Assembly: GCF_016031625.1 (NCBI RefSeq)
Contig: NZ_JACCHP010000006.1
Location: 124,001 to 188,000 of the forward strand
Source: Bradyrhizobium agreste
Lineage (GTDB): Bacteria > Pseudomonadota > Alphaproteobacteria > Rhizobiales > Xanthobacteraceae
Direction: 5' to 3'
Length of the DNA: 64,000 bases
The notes under the pieces: generated by a model
Database searches by the model: none
Told to the model about the DNA's origin: nothing
The model's input: the letters and a program-made list of their open reading frames with translations, nothing else
Position numbers and translations under genes: made by a program
Part shown: piece after piece, positions 32,211 to 40,701 of the stretch
How the letters are laid out: each line of letters starts with the position of its first letter
Position numbering within the stretch: position 1 is the first letter of the stretch

Positions 32211-33214
32211 TTCAGGCTCGCCAGATATGCGGATACCGCGCGCAACTCGTCGGGCGTCAGCGGCACCATCGGCATGTTGTTGCCGGGCTTGATGGTCTGA
32301 GGATCGGCGGTCCAGGCGGCGAGCGAGCCGCGCGTGGTCTCGAACAGGCCTGCGGCGATGGTGCGGCGGCCGCCGACATGGGTGAGATCGGGCCCGGTGG
32401 TGCCGGCCGCGGACGTGCCGCGGATGGTGTGGCAGGCCGCACAGGGTTTGGCCAGGAATGTCTGCAATCCCGTCGCGGTCTCTTCATCGGTCGGTCGCGC
32501 TGCCGCCTGCCGCTGTGTTGCCGCCCATGTGTCGTAATCGGCCTGCGGCTCGGCGATCACCAGCAGCGCCATATGGGCGTGCTGCATGCCGCAGAACTCG
32601 GCGCATTGGCCCCGATAGATGCCGGCGTGTTCGGCGCGGATGGTGAGCTCGTTGGAACGGCCGGGCACAATATCCTGCTTGCCGGCGAGACTCGGGACCC
32701 AGAACGAATGGATCACGTCGAGCCCTTCGAGCTTGAGGCGCACGTTGCGGCCGACCGGGATGTGGATCTCGTTGGCGGTTTCGAACCGGCTTGTCGGATC
32801 GGGGCCGATATATTCGAGACCCCACCACCATTGCAGCCCGCGCACGCGGATCGTCAGCTCGTCCCGGCCCGCAACGCTGAGCGCGCGCGTCGCGACGAAG
32901 CTCATGATGGTGAAGGTGCTGATGATGAGAACCGTGGCGACCACCGCGCCGGTGACGGCAACGGTCAGCCGTCGCTCGCGTCCGGGCTCGGGCGAGGCCG
33001 GCCGCGCATCGCGGCTTCGCCACAGGGCGGCGATCAGCGCAACCATGACCAGCATCCAGACCAATGAGCACACCGCGACGATCAGGATGATGAGATGCTT
33101 CAGAGAGATCGCGGAGGTGCCGCTGGCGTCGAGCGCGGATTGCCAATTGCCGCTGCAGCCGGCCAGCTGTGCGGCGAGCAGGGCGCTCGAACAGGCTCGG
33201 CGGAGGCGGATCAC
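32207..33214 (-). CDS. ctaC: Cytochrome c oxidase subunit II with fused cytochrome c (caa3)
   Basis: 335 residues. The signal peptide ends in a lipobox-like LAGC, suggesting a lipid-anchored N-terminus, followed by two membrane helices. The cupredoxin domain has the CuA site QCAEFCGMQHAHM near residues 200-212. The C-terminal ~90 residues are a cytochrome c domain with CAACH and a Met ligand region NNMPMVPL. The fused heme domain defines the oxidase as caa3 type. It overlaps its neighbours by 4 bases on both sides. Confidence 0.95.
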   Translation of the reverse strand: MIRLRRACSSALLAAQLAGCSGNWQSALDASGTSAISLKHLIILIVAVCSLVWMLVMVALIAALWRSRDARPASPEPGRERRLTVAVTGAVVATVLIISTFTIMSFVATRALSVAGRDELTIRVRGLQWWWGLEYIGPDPTSRFETANEIHIPVGRNVRLKLEGLDVIHSFWVPSLAGKQDIVPGRSNELTIRAEHAGIYRGQCAEFCGMQHAHMALLVIAEPQADYDTWAATQRQAAARPTDEETATGLQTFLAKPCAACHTIRGTSAAGTTGPDLTHVGGRRTIAAGLFETTRGSLAAWTADPQTIKPGNNMPMVPLTPDELRAVSAYLASLK

Positions 33215-33777
33215 GGTGTCGGTCCCTGATCCGGATGGACGGGCGAGGGGCCTTCATCGAACAGCAGCTTTGCTGGCGCGCGGTTCTCGGCCGGTCGGGT
33301 CTGTTTTTCGTCGTTGCGGCTCGGCGCGGCAGTCTTGCCTTCGTAGGAGCCGATCGTCTGCACATAGCCGGCGAGCTGCCAGATCTGATCCGTCGTCATC
33401 TTGCCGCCGAACGCCGGCATGCCATGCGGCCGCCCGTCCCGGATCGAGGCGAAGATCGAGACCATCTCGGGGCCGTAGGACCACCAGCCGTCGAGGAAGC
33501 CGGGGCCGCTGCCGCCCCGGCCGTCGCCATGGCAGCTCTTGCAGCCGAACCAAGCATAGAGCCGCTTGCCCTGGCTGAGATTGTAGGCGTTGACCTCATA
33601 GGGCCTGCCGAGCACGAAATAGACGTCGGGCGGCGCGCCGCCGATGCGGTTCGGCATCAGCGCTATTTTGTCGAGCGCGTCGGCGATCGGTGGATCCAGC
33701 CGCAACTGCCGTTCTTCACGTTGGCACCCGGCCAAGGCAGCTGCAAGACCAAGGAGAACGCCGGCCATCCGTTGCAT
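33211..33777 (-). CDS. Lipoprotein cytochrome c, first gene of the caa3 operon
   Basis: 188 residues with a lipoprotein signal (VLLGLAAALAGC). The single heme domain has CKSCH near residues 79-83 and Met in HGMPAFGGKM. A Pro/charged C-terminal tail follows. The 4-base overlap with ctaC suggests it belongs to the same transcript and passes electrons to the oxidase. It starts 64 bases after the DUF305 gene on the same strand, so read-through from that gene is possible. Confidence 0.88.
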   Translation of the reverse strand: MQRMAGVLLGLAAALAGCQREERQLRLDPPIADALDKIALMPNRIGGAPPDVYFVLGRPYEVNAYNLSQGKRLYAWFGCKSCHGDGRGGSGPGFLDGWWSYGPEMVSIFASIRDGRPHGMPAFGGKMTTDQIWQLAGYVQTIGSYEGKTAAPSRNDEKQTRPAENRAPAKLLFDEGPSPVHPDQGPTP

Positions 33778-33841
33778 CTGATCGCTTGAATTCAGGAACC
33801 TAAGATCCTCAATCGGCTCGGCGATCCAAGGTTCCTCGCGC

Positions 33842-34987
33842 TCAATTGACGTTGTCGCCCAACATGTTGCGGACGCCTGTGGTGACGGCGGCGAAGCCGC
33901 TCGTGCCGTGCATCAGCGCGATCTCGCCCTGCTGTTCGTGGCGGATGGCGTGCGCCATGATGCGCAGGCGAGGGTCGCCGCGGCTGTGCCACATCCGGTC
34001 GGCCATCCTGACCGCACCGCGGTGATGCCGGCTCATCGCCTCGACGAACATCATATCGAACTGGTCCGGCGGCGCGGTCTTGACCTGGCGCATCTCGGCC
34101 GGCGTCAGGAAGCCAGGCATCGCCGCACGCTCCTCGTTGCTGCAATCAGGCATCTCCGTGTCGAACCAGCTCAGCCACCAATTCTCGAAGATCTGGTTCT
34201 CTCCGGTCTGGCTCGCCACCATCAGCATCGCGAGCTTCCGCAGATGCGGATCCTGCGCGCGCTCGGCAGCCGTCCGTGCCAGCTCGATGCCCTGGGCATG
34301 ATGCGCGGTCATGTGACGGATGTAGGCCTGGTCTTGATCCCTGTCGCGGCCCATCCACGGCGGCTCGTAGCCATGATTGCCGAACAATGCGACCGCCCCA
34401 AGCAGCGCAATCACGGCCAGCGCGCCGGTGATCCACATATTGGTGAACCGCACGTCGCGTGCCGGCGCAGTCCGGCGCCTCCAGCGCAGCCGCGCGAACA
34501 GGGGATACATCACGGCCGAGGAGCCATGGACCAGCAGGCCGATCCAGTAGGGTTGCTGCAGCGTGAACAACGGTTGCCAGAAGGGAAACAGCGGCACCAG
34601 CACGAACCATTCCATGCCTGAAGAGAACGCGGTCCAGGGCAGCGCCAGCAGCAGGATCATCGTCGGCCGCAAGTCGGCCGTCCAGCGTCCGAGCACGCCA
34701 AAGAAGACCAGCGCCCAGGAAAAATCGGCCCATTGGTGAAAGGCGATCCCGGCCAGGATTGCGCTCCAGGATGGCTCGGAGCTGATCGCCCAGTCGCGCG
34801 CGGGAATTGCGGCCACCGTCATCCAGTCGACCGCCGCATCGCGGCCGATGCGGGCCGCGAAGAGCTGGCTGACGATGGTCGAGAAAGTGCTGCTGATCAG
34901 GCCGAGTGCGGCCGCGGCCATCCAGCGCGAACGCCGCTCGCCGGTGGTGCGCCACGCCGCGAGTGCTGGTCGCGGCTCTGCGTTCAC
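33842..34987 (-). CDS. Membrane protein with C-terminal DUF305 domain
   Basis: 381 residues from a GTG start at 34987 that overlaps the upstream CsbD stop (GTGA). About six membrane helices fill the first 210 residues (for example WADFSWALVFFGVLGRW and PFWQPLFTLQQPYWIGLLV). The rest is a DUF305 four-helix domain with two His-rich repeats, HMTAHHAQGIELA and MSRHHRGAVRMAD. DUF305 proteins are often periplasmic and linked to copper or metal handling. Its position before a copper-containing oxidase operon fits, but function is not proven. Confidence 0.85.
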   Translation of the reverse strand: MNAEPRPALAAWRTTGERRSRWMAAAALGLISSTFSTIVSQLFAARIGRDAAVDWMTVAAIPARDWAISSEPSWSAILAGIAFHQWADFSWALVFFGVLGRWTADLRPTMILLLALPWTAFSSGMEWFVLVPLFPFWQPLFTLQQPYWIGLLVHGSSAVMYPLFARLRWRRRTAPARDVRFTNMWITGALAVIALLGAVALFGNHGYEPPWMGRDRDQDQAYIRHMTAHHAQGIELARTAAERAQDPHLRKLAMLMVASQTGENQIFENWWLSWFDTEMPDCSNEERAAMPGFLTPAEMRQVKTAPPDQFDMMFVEAMSRHHRGAVRMADRMWHSRGDPRLRIMAHAIRHEQQGEIALMHGTSGFAAVTTGVRNMLGDNVN

Positions 34988-35163
34988 GTCAGCTGCTTGA
35001 GCTTCTTCAGCGGATTGAGCTCGCTCGGCTTGTCCTGTTCGGCGCGCCCGCGCTCGGCTTGCGCCTTGCCATCATCATGCAGATCCTGGTCGCCAATGAT
35101 CTCGCCGACGGCCTGCTTGGTCTTGCCGGCGATCCGCTGCTGCAGACCTTTGGTCTTGCCCAT
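34984..35163 (-). CDS. CsbD-like stress-response protein
   Basis: 59 residues read by hand from the minus strand: MGKTKGLQQRIAGKTKQAVG, then EIIGDQDLHDDGKAQAERGR and a Lys-rich end. This is the CsbD family pattern (repeated A/G-K-x-K-Q-A-V-G core) at its usual length. CsbD proteins are general stress proteins of unknown mechanism. It overlaps the DUF305 gene by 4 bases and is likely the first gene of this minus-strand series. Confidence 0.85.
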   Translation of the reverse strand: MGKTKGLQQRIAGKTKQAVGEIIGDQDLHDDGKAQAERGRAEQDKPSELNPLKKLKQLT

Positions 35164-35325
35164 GAGCTGCCTCCGTTATGTCCTGCCGTCGGGCTCACAC
35201 CGCCCCGGCGCCTGAAGGGGGGCGTGGGCGCCGGGGCTGCGGTCTTGCAAATTGCCTCCGGCGGCGGGGGGAGGCGCCGGAAGCATTGATCAGACTCCTC
35301 GCGACGCGGATGGTTCCTCCTGACG

Positions 35326-36933
35326 TCACCGAGGTTCGAGCGCGATGATCACGCCTTCGTTGCCCCGGAGCAGGATGGACGCATCCGGCACCGGCTCGGG
35401 CGGCCGATCCAAATGCGTCGACATCAAGATACGGCCGCGACCTTGCCAATGGAATTTCCGCGGTTCGGCCGCGATATTGAGCGCGACCAGGATCTCGCTA
35501 TGGCAATCCCTCCGCTTGTAGGCCAGGACATTGTTCTGCGACCGCAGCGGTTCGTATTCGCCCCGTTGCAGGCCGGCATGCTTGCGCCGCAGCGCCATCA
35601 GCGCGCGAAACAGAGCGAGGATCGAGCGCTCGTCGCGCTGCTGTGCGGCGATGTTGGCCGCACCATCGGATGGCTCCAGCGGCAGCCATGGATGACCCGT
35701 GGTGAAGCCGCCGTCCGGACTGTCATCCCATCGCATCGGTGCGCGCTCGGAATCGCGGCACAGACCATAGCCGGGCACGAGCTTATCGAAGGGATCACGG
35801 ACGCGGTCGGGCGGGATCGGCACGCGCTTGCGGCCGATCTCGTCACCCATGAAGAAGAACGGCGTTCCCCGCAGCGTCATCAGCAGCATCGCCAGCACGC
35901 GCATCTGCGCCTCGCCGATCTTGCTCGCGATCCGCTGCTTGTCGTGGCCGCCGATGACCCAGACCGGCCAGCCATCGTCCGGGATGGCGTTGAGATAGGC
36001 GTCGATCGTTGCCTGCAGCGAGAGGACGTCCCACTCGGAATCAAGTAGGGCGAAATTGAGCGGCAAGTGCAGGCGCGGCCGGTCGTTGCCGTAGAAATGG
36101 CCGATGCGGTCGGTCTTGCCCTGGACCTCGCCGCACAGCATCCGCCCGGGATAGGAATCAATCACCTCGCGGATGAACTCGATGCAATCCATCGTTTCAG
36201 GCCGGTCGTCGGTGAACACCGTCGTATGCCGCTGCGGCGGCGGCTTGCCTTCGGCGTTCGGGTTCGGCGGATTGTCGCGCAAGAGCCGGTCCTTGATCAG
36301 GACGGCGCTGGCGTCGACGCGAAAGCCGTCGACGCCGCGGTCGAGCCAGAACCGCATGGCGTCGGCGATCGCGGCGCGCACTTGCGGGTTGCGCCAGTTG
36401 AGGTCGGGCTGCTCCACCAGGAAGGAATGATAGTAATATTGCCGCCGCGCCTCGCACCATTCCCAGCCGCTGCCGCCGAACCGGCTCAGCCAATTGTTGG
36501 GCGGCCCGCCGTTCTCGGCAGGATCGGCCCAGATGTACCAATCTGCTTTCGCGCTGTTGCGCGAGCTCGCGCTCTCGACGAACCATGCGTGGTCGTTCGC
36601 GGTATGATTGGGCACGAGGTCGAGGATCAGCCGAATGCCCGCGGCGTGCAGCGCCTCGAGCAGGCGATCGAACTCCTCGAGGCTGCCGAAGACGGGATCG
36701 ATCGAACAATAGTCGGAGATGTCGTAACCGAGGTCGCGGAAGGGGCTTTTGTAGATCGGCGTCAGCCAAACCGCGTCGACGCCGAGCCACTTCAGGTAAT
36801 CGATGCGCGACATGAGGCCGGCAAGGTCGCCCTTGCCGTCGCCGTTCGAGTCCTGAAAGGAGATCGGCGCGATCTCGTAGATGACGGCGGATTCCCACCA
36901 CGGAGCTTCGTCACGGGACTCGACGCTCATCAC
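35326..36933 (-). CDS. GH13 alpha-glucosidase / alpha-amylase family protein
   Basis: 535 residues, a full GH13 enzyme. Conserved regions in order: LGVDAVWLTPIYKSPFRDLG, ILDLVPNHTANDHAWF, GFRVDAS (nucleophile Asp), LCGEVQG (acid/base Glu) and VIGGHDKQR (transition-state Asp). The last has Gly-Gly where most members have an Asn before HD. It is probably an oligo-1,6- or alpha-glucosidase or trehalose-linked hydrolase of the cytoplasm, as no signal peptide is seen. It overlaps the upstream membrane-protein gene by 23 bases in an operon with a zinc alcohol dehydrogenase. Confidence 0.9.
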   Translation of the reverse strand: MMSVESRDEAPWWESAVIYEIAPISFQDSNGDGKGDLAGLMSRIDYLKWLGVDAVWLTPIYKSPFRDLGYDISDYCSIDPVFGSLEEFDRLLEALHAAGIRLILDLVPNHTANDHAWFVESASSRNSAKADWYIWADPAENGGPPNNWLSRFGGSGWEWCEARRQYYYHSFLVEQPDLNWRNPQVRAAIADAMRFWLDRGVDGFRVDASAVLIKDRLLRDNPPNPNAEGKPPPQRHTTVFTDDRPETMDCIEFIREVIDSYPGRMLCGEVQGKTDRIGHFYGNDRPRLHLPLNFALLDSEWDVLSLQATIDAYLNAIPDDGWPVWVIGGHDKQRIASKIGEAQMRVLAMLLMTLRGTPFFFMGDEIGRKRVPIPPDRVRDPFDKLVPGYGLCRDSERAPMRWDDSPDGGFTTGHPWLPLEPSDGAANIAAQQRDERSILALFRALMALRRKHAGLQRGEYEPLRSQNNVLAYKRRDCHSEILVALNIAAEPRKFHWQGRGRILMSTHLDRPPEPVPDASILLRGNEGVIIALEPR

Positions 36934-37480
36934 CTTGCTTCACCTCGTTTGTCTTGGCATGGGCCGCGATCTGCCTTGCCGCAGTTCGGGCGCTCTCGAT
37001 GCCCTTGGGAAAGCCGCTGCGGTTCGGATAGAGCTTGCGCCGTGCATCGCGCGGCGGGCGGCGCGGCTTGGTGTCCTGCGCGGCACGGTAGTCGAGCACG
37101 GCGATGCCGCCGACCATCAGCAGCGCCAGCGCGATATTGCCCTTCTTGGGATTGTCCGCCGTCAGCCCGGACAGCAGCGCGGCGGCATCGAGGCCGTCGC
37201 CGCCGACGCGGGCCCACAGACCGGCGTTCTTGTCGACCGAGAGCGACATGATCCCGGCGAGGATCTCGCGCATGCCGAAGGCGCGGACCAGCGTCTCATG
37301 GCCTTCCATGCCCAGCGTGCGCGTGACGCGCCTTGGCGCGAACAATTCGACCACGCCGAGACCGATGCTGAACCAGCCGAGCGCGCGCGCGAGCTGGTCC
37401 GCCGGCTGCTTCAGGCTCGGTCCGCCCTCGACGATCTTGGGGTCGCCCTTGGTGCGCACGATGTTGGAGAAGTGAAACAT
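36911..37480 (-). CDS. Hypothetical membrane protein of the GH13/ADH operon
   Basis: 189 residues from the ATG at 37480. Membrane-inserting segments include LARALGWFSIGLGVVELF, REILAGIMSL and NIALALLMVGGIAVL. The arrangement GWFSIGLGVVELFAPRRV and LVRAFGMREI resembles the membrane part found before SRPBCC domains in some cyclase/dehydrase-like proteins, but the SRPBCC domain is absent here. The tail is basic. It lies 11 bases after the ADH stop and overlaps the GH13 start. Function unknown. Confidence 0.75.
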   Translation of the reverse strand: MFHFSNIVRTKGDPKIVEGGPSLKQPADQLARALGWFSIGLGVVELFAPRRVTRTLGMEGHETLVRAFGMREILAGIMSLSVDKNAGLWARVGGDGLDAAALLSGLTADNPKKGNIALALLMVGGIAVLDYRAAQDTKPRRPPRDARRKLYPNRSGFPKGIESARTAARQIAAHAKTNEVKQGDERRVP

Positions 37481-37491
37481 GGCTGGCTCCT

Positions 37492-38667
37492 TCAGGGCTT
37501 CAGCACGACCTTGACGCAGGAATCGCGCTTGTCGCGAAACACCTGGTACATCTCCGGTCCCTGGGCGAGCGGGACGGTGTGGGTGATGACGAAGGACGGA
37601 TCGATCTCGCCCTCTTCGATGCGGCGGAGCAGGTCGTCGGTCCAGCGGTTGACGTGGGTCTGGCCGGTCCGCATCGTCAGGCCCTTGTTCATGAAAGCGC
37701 CCATCGGGAGCATGTCGGACAGGCCGCTGTACACGCCTGCCACCGAGATGATGCCGCCGGGACGGCAGACATAGATCATCTCGCGCAGCACGTGGGGCCG
37801 GTCGCTCTCGGCCATCACCATCTGCTTGGCGCGATCGAGCAGGGTGTCGGGCAGCGATGGCATCACATGCGCCTCCATGCCGACGCAATCAATGCATTTT
37901 TCCGGGCCCTTGCCGTCGGTCAGCTCCTGGAGCCGCTCCACCACGCTCTCGGTCTCGAAGTTGATCGTGGTGGCGCCGCCGGCTTCCGCCATGCTGAGCC
38001 GCTCCGGCAGGCAGTCGATCGCGATCACCTGGTTGGCGCCGAGCAGGATGGCGCTGCGGATCGCCATCTGCCCGACCGGGCCACAGCCCCAGATCGCGAC
38101 CGTATCGGTCGGCTCGATGTCGCATTGCACCGCGGCCTGCCAGCCGGTCGGGAAGATGTCGCTGAGGAACAGCAATTGCTCGTCGGGCATGCCTGGGGGC
38201 ACCTTGATGTGGGTGGCGTCGGCAAACGGCACGCGGAGATATTCAGCCTGGCCGCCGGGATAGCCGCCGGTCAGATGCGTGTAGCCGAACAGGCCCGCCG
38301 TCGTGTGCCCGAACACCTTGTCGGCCAGGTGACGCTTGCGGTTGGTGGTCTCGCACACCGAGAAATTGCCGCGCTTGCACTGGTCGCATTCACCGCAAAT
38401 GATCGTGAACGGCACGACGATGCGGTCACCCTTCTTCAGCTTGCCGTCGACGCCCGAGCCGACCTCGACCACTTCGCCCATGGTCTCGTGGCCCATGATG
38501 TCGCCGGGCAGCATGCCCGGGATGAAGTTGTGAAACAGGTGCAGGTCGGAGCCGCAAATGGCGCAGCTCGTCACCTTGATGATGGCATCACGCGGATCCT
38601 GGATTTCGGGGTCGGTGACGGTGTCGCACCTGATGTCCTCCTTGCCGTGCCAGACCAGCGCCTTCAT
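37492..38667 (-). CDS. Zinc-dependent alcohol dehydrogenase family protein
   Basis: 391 residues starting [17 protein letters not shown]. It is a medium-chain dehydrogenase. The catalytic zinc region [20 protein letters not shown] and [12 protein letters not shown] is followed by the structural zinc cluster [15 protein letters not shown]. The NAD-binding Rossmann motif is [14 protein letters not shown]. The layout matches glutathione-independent formaldehyde dehydrogenase-like enzymes. The frame is open to 38712, but the ATG at 38667 starts the conserved sequence. It leads an operon with the membrane protein and GH13 genes. Confidence 0.9.
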   Translation of the reverse strand: MKALVWHGKEDIRCDTVTDPEIQDPRDAIIKVTSCAICGSDLHLFHNFIPGMLPGDIMGHETMGEVVEVGSGVDGKLKKGDRIVVPFTIICGECDQCKRGNFSVCETTNRKRHLADKVFGHTTAGLFGYTHLTGGYPGGQAEYLRVPFADATHIKVPPGMPDEQLLFLSDIFPTGWQAAVQCDIEPTDTVAIWGCGPVGQMAIRSAILLGANQVIAIDCLPERLSMAEAGGATTINFETESVVERLQELTDGKGPEKCIDCVGMEAHVMPSLPDTLLDRAKQMVMAESDRPHVLREMIYVCRPGGIISVAGVYSGLSDMLPMGAFMNKGLTMRTGQTHVNRWTDDLLRRIEEGEIDPSFVITHTVPLAQGPEMYQVFRDKRDSCVKVVLKP

Positions 38668-38779
38668 CGTCCGTCCTCCCGGTTGAGCCACGTGCCATCT
38701 AAGTCCAGGCACGAACGATTGGTTGCTATCGTGCTAATTCTTCGCACTGCGCAAATTGGAACGGGAGAGCAGGGCGGCG

Positions 38780-38814
38780 ATTGAGCGTGATCACCTCGAT
38801 TCCAAGCGCTCAAT
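38780..38814. promoter_or_regulatory. Inverted repeat in the ADH/SDR divergent region
   Basis: ATTGAGCG at 38780-38787 and CGCTCAAT at 38807-38814 form a perfect 8-base inverted repeat with a 19-base spacer, ending 16 bases before the SDR start at 38831. It could be an operator or a hairpin in the SDR leader. Confidence 0.3.
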
Positions 38815-38830
38815 TGCAAGGATTTGCCGC

Positions 38831-39613
38831 ATGTCCGCCAATCAACTCGCCATTGTCACAGGCGCCTCAACCGGAATCGGTCTGGAACTCGCACGATGCT
38901 GCGCGCAGGCCGGGTTCAACCTCGTGATCGCGGCCGACGAGTCCCAGATCGAGCAGGTGGCCGTCGATCTGCGCCGGCTCGGCGGCAGCGTGGAGCCGGT
39001 CGAGGCCGATCTCGCCACCACCGAGGGCGTCGACAAGCTCTGCGCCGCGATCGGCGACCGGCCGATCGATGCGCTGCTGGCCAATGCCGGGATCGGCCTC
39101 GGCAAGGCTTTCCTCGACCAGGACTTTGCCAGGGTGAAACACCTCATCGACACCAACATTACCGGCACGCTGTATCTGATCCATCGCGTCGGCAATGAGA
39201 TGCTTCGCCGCAATGCCGGCCGCATCCTGATCACCGGCTCGATCGCCGGCTTCATGCCGGGCAGTTTCCAGGCCGCCTACAACGCCAGCAAGGCGTTCCT
39301 CGATTCATTCTCGTTTGCGCTGCGCGAGGAGCTGCGCGACAGCGGCGTCACGGTGACCTGCCTGATGCCGGGTGCGACCGAGACCGAGTTCTTCCGCCGC
39401 GCCGACATGATGGACACCAAGGTCGGCACCGACAGGAAGGACGGCGCCTACGATGTTGCCAAGGCCGGCTTCGATGCGATGATGCGCGGGGAAGCCGACA
39501 TTGTCACCGGGCTGAAGAACAAGATCCAGGCGACGGTCGCGAACGTCACGCCGAACGAGATGCTGGCCAAGCAGCATCGCAAGATGGCGGAGCCCGGTAC
39601 CGCAAGATCGTAA
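38831..39613 (+). CDS. Short-chain dehydrogenase/reductase
   Basis: 260 residues from the ATG at 38831. The classical SDR cofactor motif TGASTGIG is at about residues 10-17, NAG near 84, catalytic Ser in ILITGSIAGF, and Tyr/Lys in AAYNASKAF. Length and motifs are those of a classical NAD(P)-dependent SDR. The substrate cannot be read. It is divergent from the zinc alcohol dehydrogenase. Confidence 0.9.
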   Translation: MSANQLAIVTGASTGIGLELARCCAQAGFNLVIAADESQIEQVAVDLRRLGGSVEPVEADLATTEGVDKLCAAIGDRPIDALLANAGIGLGKAFLDQDFARVKHLIDTNITGTLYLIHRVGNEMLRRNAGRILITGSIAGFMPGSFQAAYNASKAFLDSFSFALREELRDSGVTVTCLMPGATETEFFRRADMMDTKVGTDRKDGAYDVAKAGFDAMMRGEADIVTGLKNKIQATVANVTPNEMLAKQHRKMAEPGTARS

Positions 39614-39757
39614 GGCGACGCGCTCGTAATCTTACGGAGCGGCGCGACCGCTTTGCGGGGGGTGAGGCGGAGAAACGAGACCTTCGATTCACATAGCCTA
39701 ATGCGGCGCGGCCCTCAAACCGTCAAATTGTAAGAGCTGGACCAAGCGGGGGCTGCG

Positions 39758-39853
39758 ATGGCGATGGATCGTATCGAACAGGCCTTTGTCGCGACTGCGG
39801 TTACGGGTTTTCTCGTGATGATGGTGGCAATCATCTGGATGATGATGAGCTGA
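39758..39853 (+). CDS. Possible 31-residue single-pass membrane protein
   Basis: Reads MAMDRIEQAFVATAVTGFLV followed by a Met-rich hydrophobic end and stop. One membrane helix fills most of it. There is no strong ribosome-binding site. It may be a small membrane protein; the next frame encodes a similar micro-protein. The call rests only on the hydrophobic character and clean start and stop. Confidence 0.3.
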   Translation: MAMDRIEQAFVATAVTGFLVMMVAIIWMMMS

Positions 39854-39854
39854 A

Positions 39855-39953
39855 GTGGGGGAGCTTGTCGCCTTGCGCATCGCGCTACCTTACGCCGCAA
39901 TTATCCTATGCGTGGCGGTGACCGTCTGGCTTGCCTTCGCGCATGTCTTCTGA
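39855..39953 (+). CDS. Possible 32-residue single-pass membrane protein
   Basis: A GTG-started frame one base after the preceding micro-ORF stop. It encodes an amphipathic N-terminus and one membrane helix (PYAAIILCVAVTVWLAFAHV). The two tandem frames could be translationally coupled. The start is weak. Confidence 0.28.
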   Translation: MGELVALRIALPYAAIILCVAVTVWLAFAHVF

Positions 39954-39974
39954 CCGCGATCAGCCAAGACCAAG

Positions 39975-40166
39975 TCAGCGGTCTTGACCGGATTTCCGCT
40001 CGTCATGGCGCGGCGGCATGGTTTGCGCTTCCCCGCGCTCATCGCGCAGGCGGTGCTCAGTGACGAGATGATCGCTCTTGCGCAGCAATGCTATCGCCTT
40101 GCGAACCAGATCGCGGGAATGTTTCACGAGCTGCTTGTCGACAGTAGAATTGGGTGCGTAGATCAT
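39975..40166 (-). CDS. Hypothetical protein, 63 residues
   Basis: Starts MIYAPNSTVDKQLVKHSRDL with AAGGAA seven bases upstream. Charged and helical in composition (VRKAIALLRKSDHLV), with no membrane segment and no recognised family. It lies on the same strand as, and downstream of, the response regulator at 40221. Confidence 0.5.
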   Translation of the reverse strand: MIYAPNSTVDKQLVKHSRDLVRKAIALLRKSDHLVTEHRLRDERGEAQTMPPRHDERKSGQDR

Positions 40167-40220
40167 CGAGCGTTCCTTGAGTCTTGCGAAGAAGGCGAAG
40201 GAACACGCCTCGTTGCGTGA

Positions 40221-40616
40221 TCAAGCCCTGGACGCGCCGATAAGTCCAGCCAGCTTCTGTGCCATCGCCGGAAGATCGATCGGTTTTTCCAGCAGCGGCA
40301 CGTCCTGAAACTCAGGACCGAGCGTGATCTTGTCGTACCCCGTGGTGAAGAGGAAGGGCACGTTCCGTGCCCTCAGTTCGCGGGCGATCGGAAAGATCAT
40401 CTCGCTGCGGATGTTGACGTCGAGCACGGCGGCATCCAGAACGCTGCCGTCGTGCAGGATCTTGAGCGCGTCTTCGAGATGGCCGACGGGACCGGCGATC
40501 TCCGCGCCCATGGCGCGGAACGTCTTGCCGATATCGTCGGCGAGAAAATACTCGTCCTCGACGACGAAGATGCGGCGCCCCTTGAGCTCCGCGCCTCGAT
40601 GCGACGATGTCGCCAT
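40221..40616 (-). CDS. Single-domain response regulator (receiver only)
   Basis: 131 residues from the ATG at 40616. A complete receiver: RIFVVEDEYFLADDIG with the acidic pair, the phosphoacceptor in AAVLDVNIRSEM, Thr in FLFTTGYD and the conserved Lys in LLEKPIDL. No output domain. Such receivers in alphaproteobacteria often accept phosphate from HWE-family kinases; one is encoded nearby at 42328. Pairing is inference. It is divergent from cheB at 40702. Confidence 0.9.
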   Translation of the reverse strand: MATSSHRGAELKGRRIFVVEDEYFLADDIGKTFRAMGAEIAGPVGHLEDALKILHDGSVLDAAVLDVNIRSEMIFPIARELRARNVPFLFTTGYDKITLGPEFQDVPLLEKPIDLPAMAQKLAGLIGASRA

Positions 40617-40701
40617 GCTGTCTCGGCCTCCAAGCATAGGAACATAGGCCGGCGGTCCGCCTTGATGCAAACTGCAAACGATGCAATTGGAGACGGGTTC
40701 C

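Noticed and set aside
30573..32300. 575-codon plus-strand frame across the oxidase subunit I gene
   Set aside because: Antisense of ctaD; composition is a mirror of membrane codons (E, R, H, D-rich) and no motif is present.
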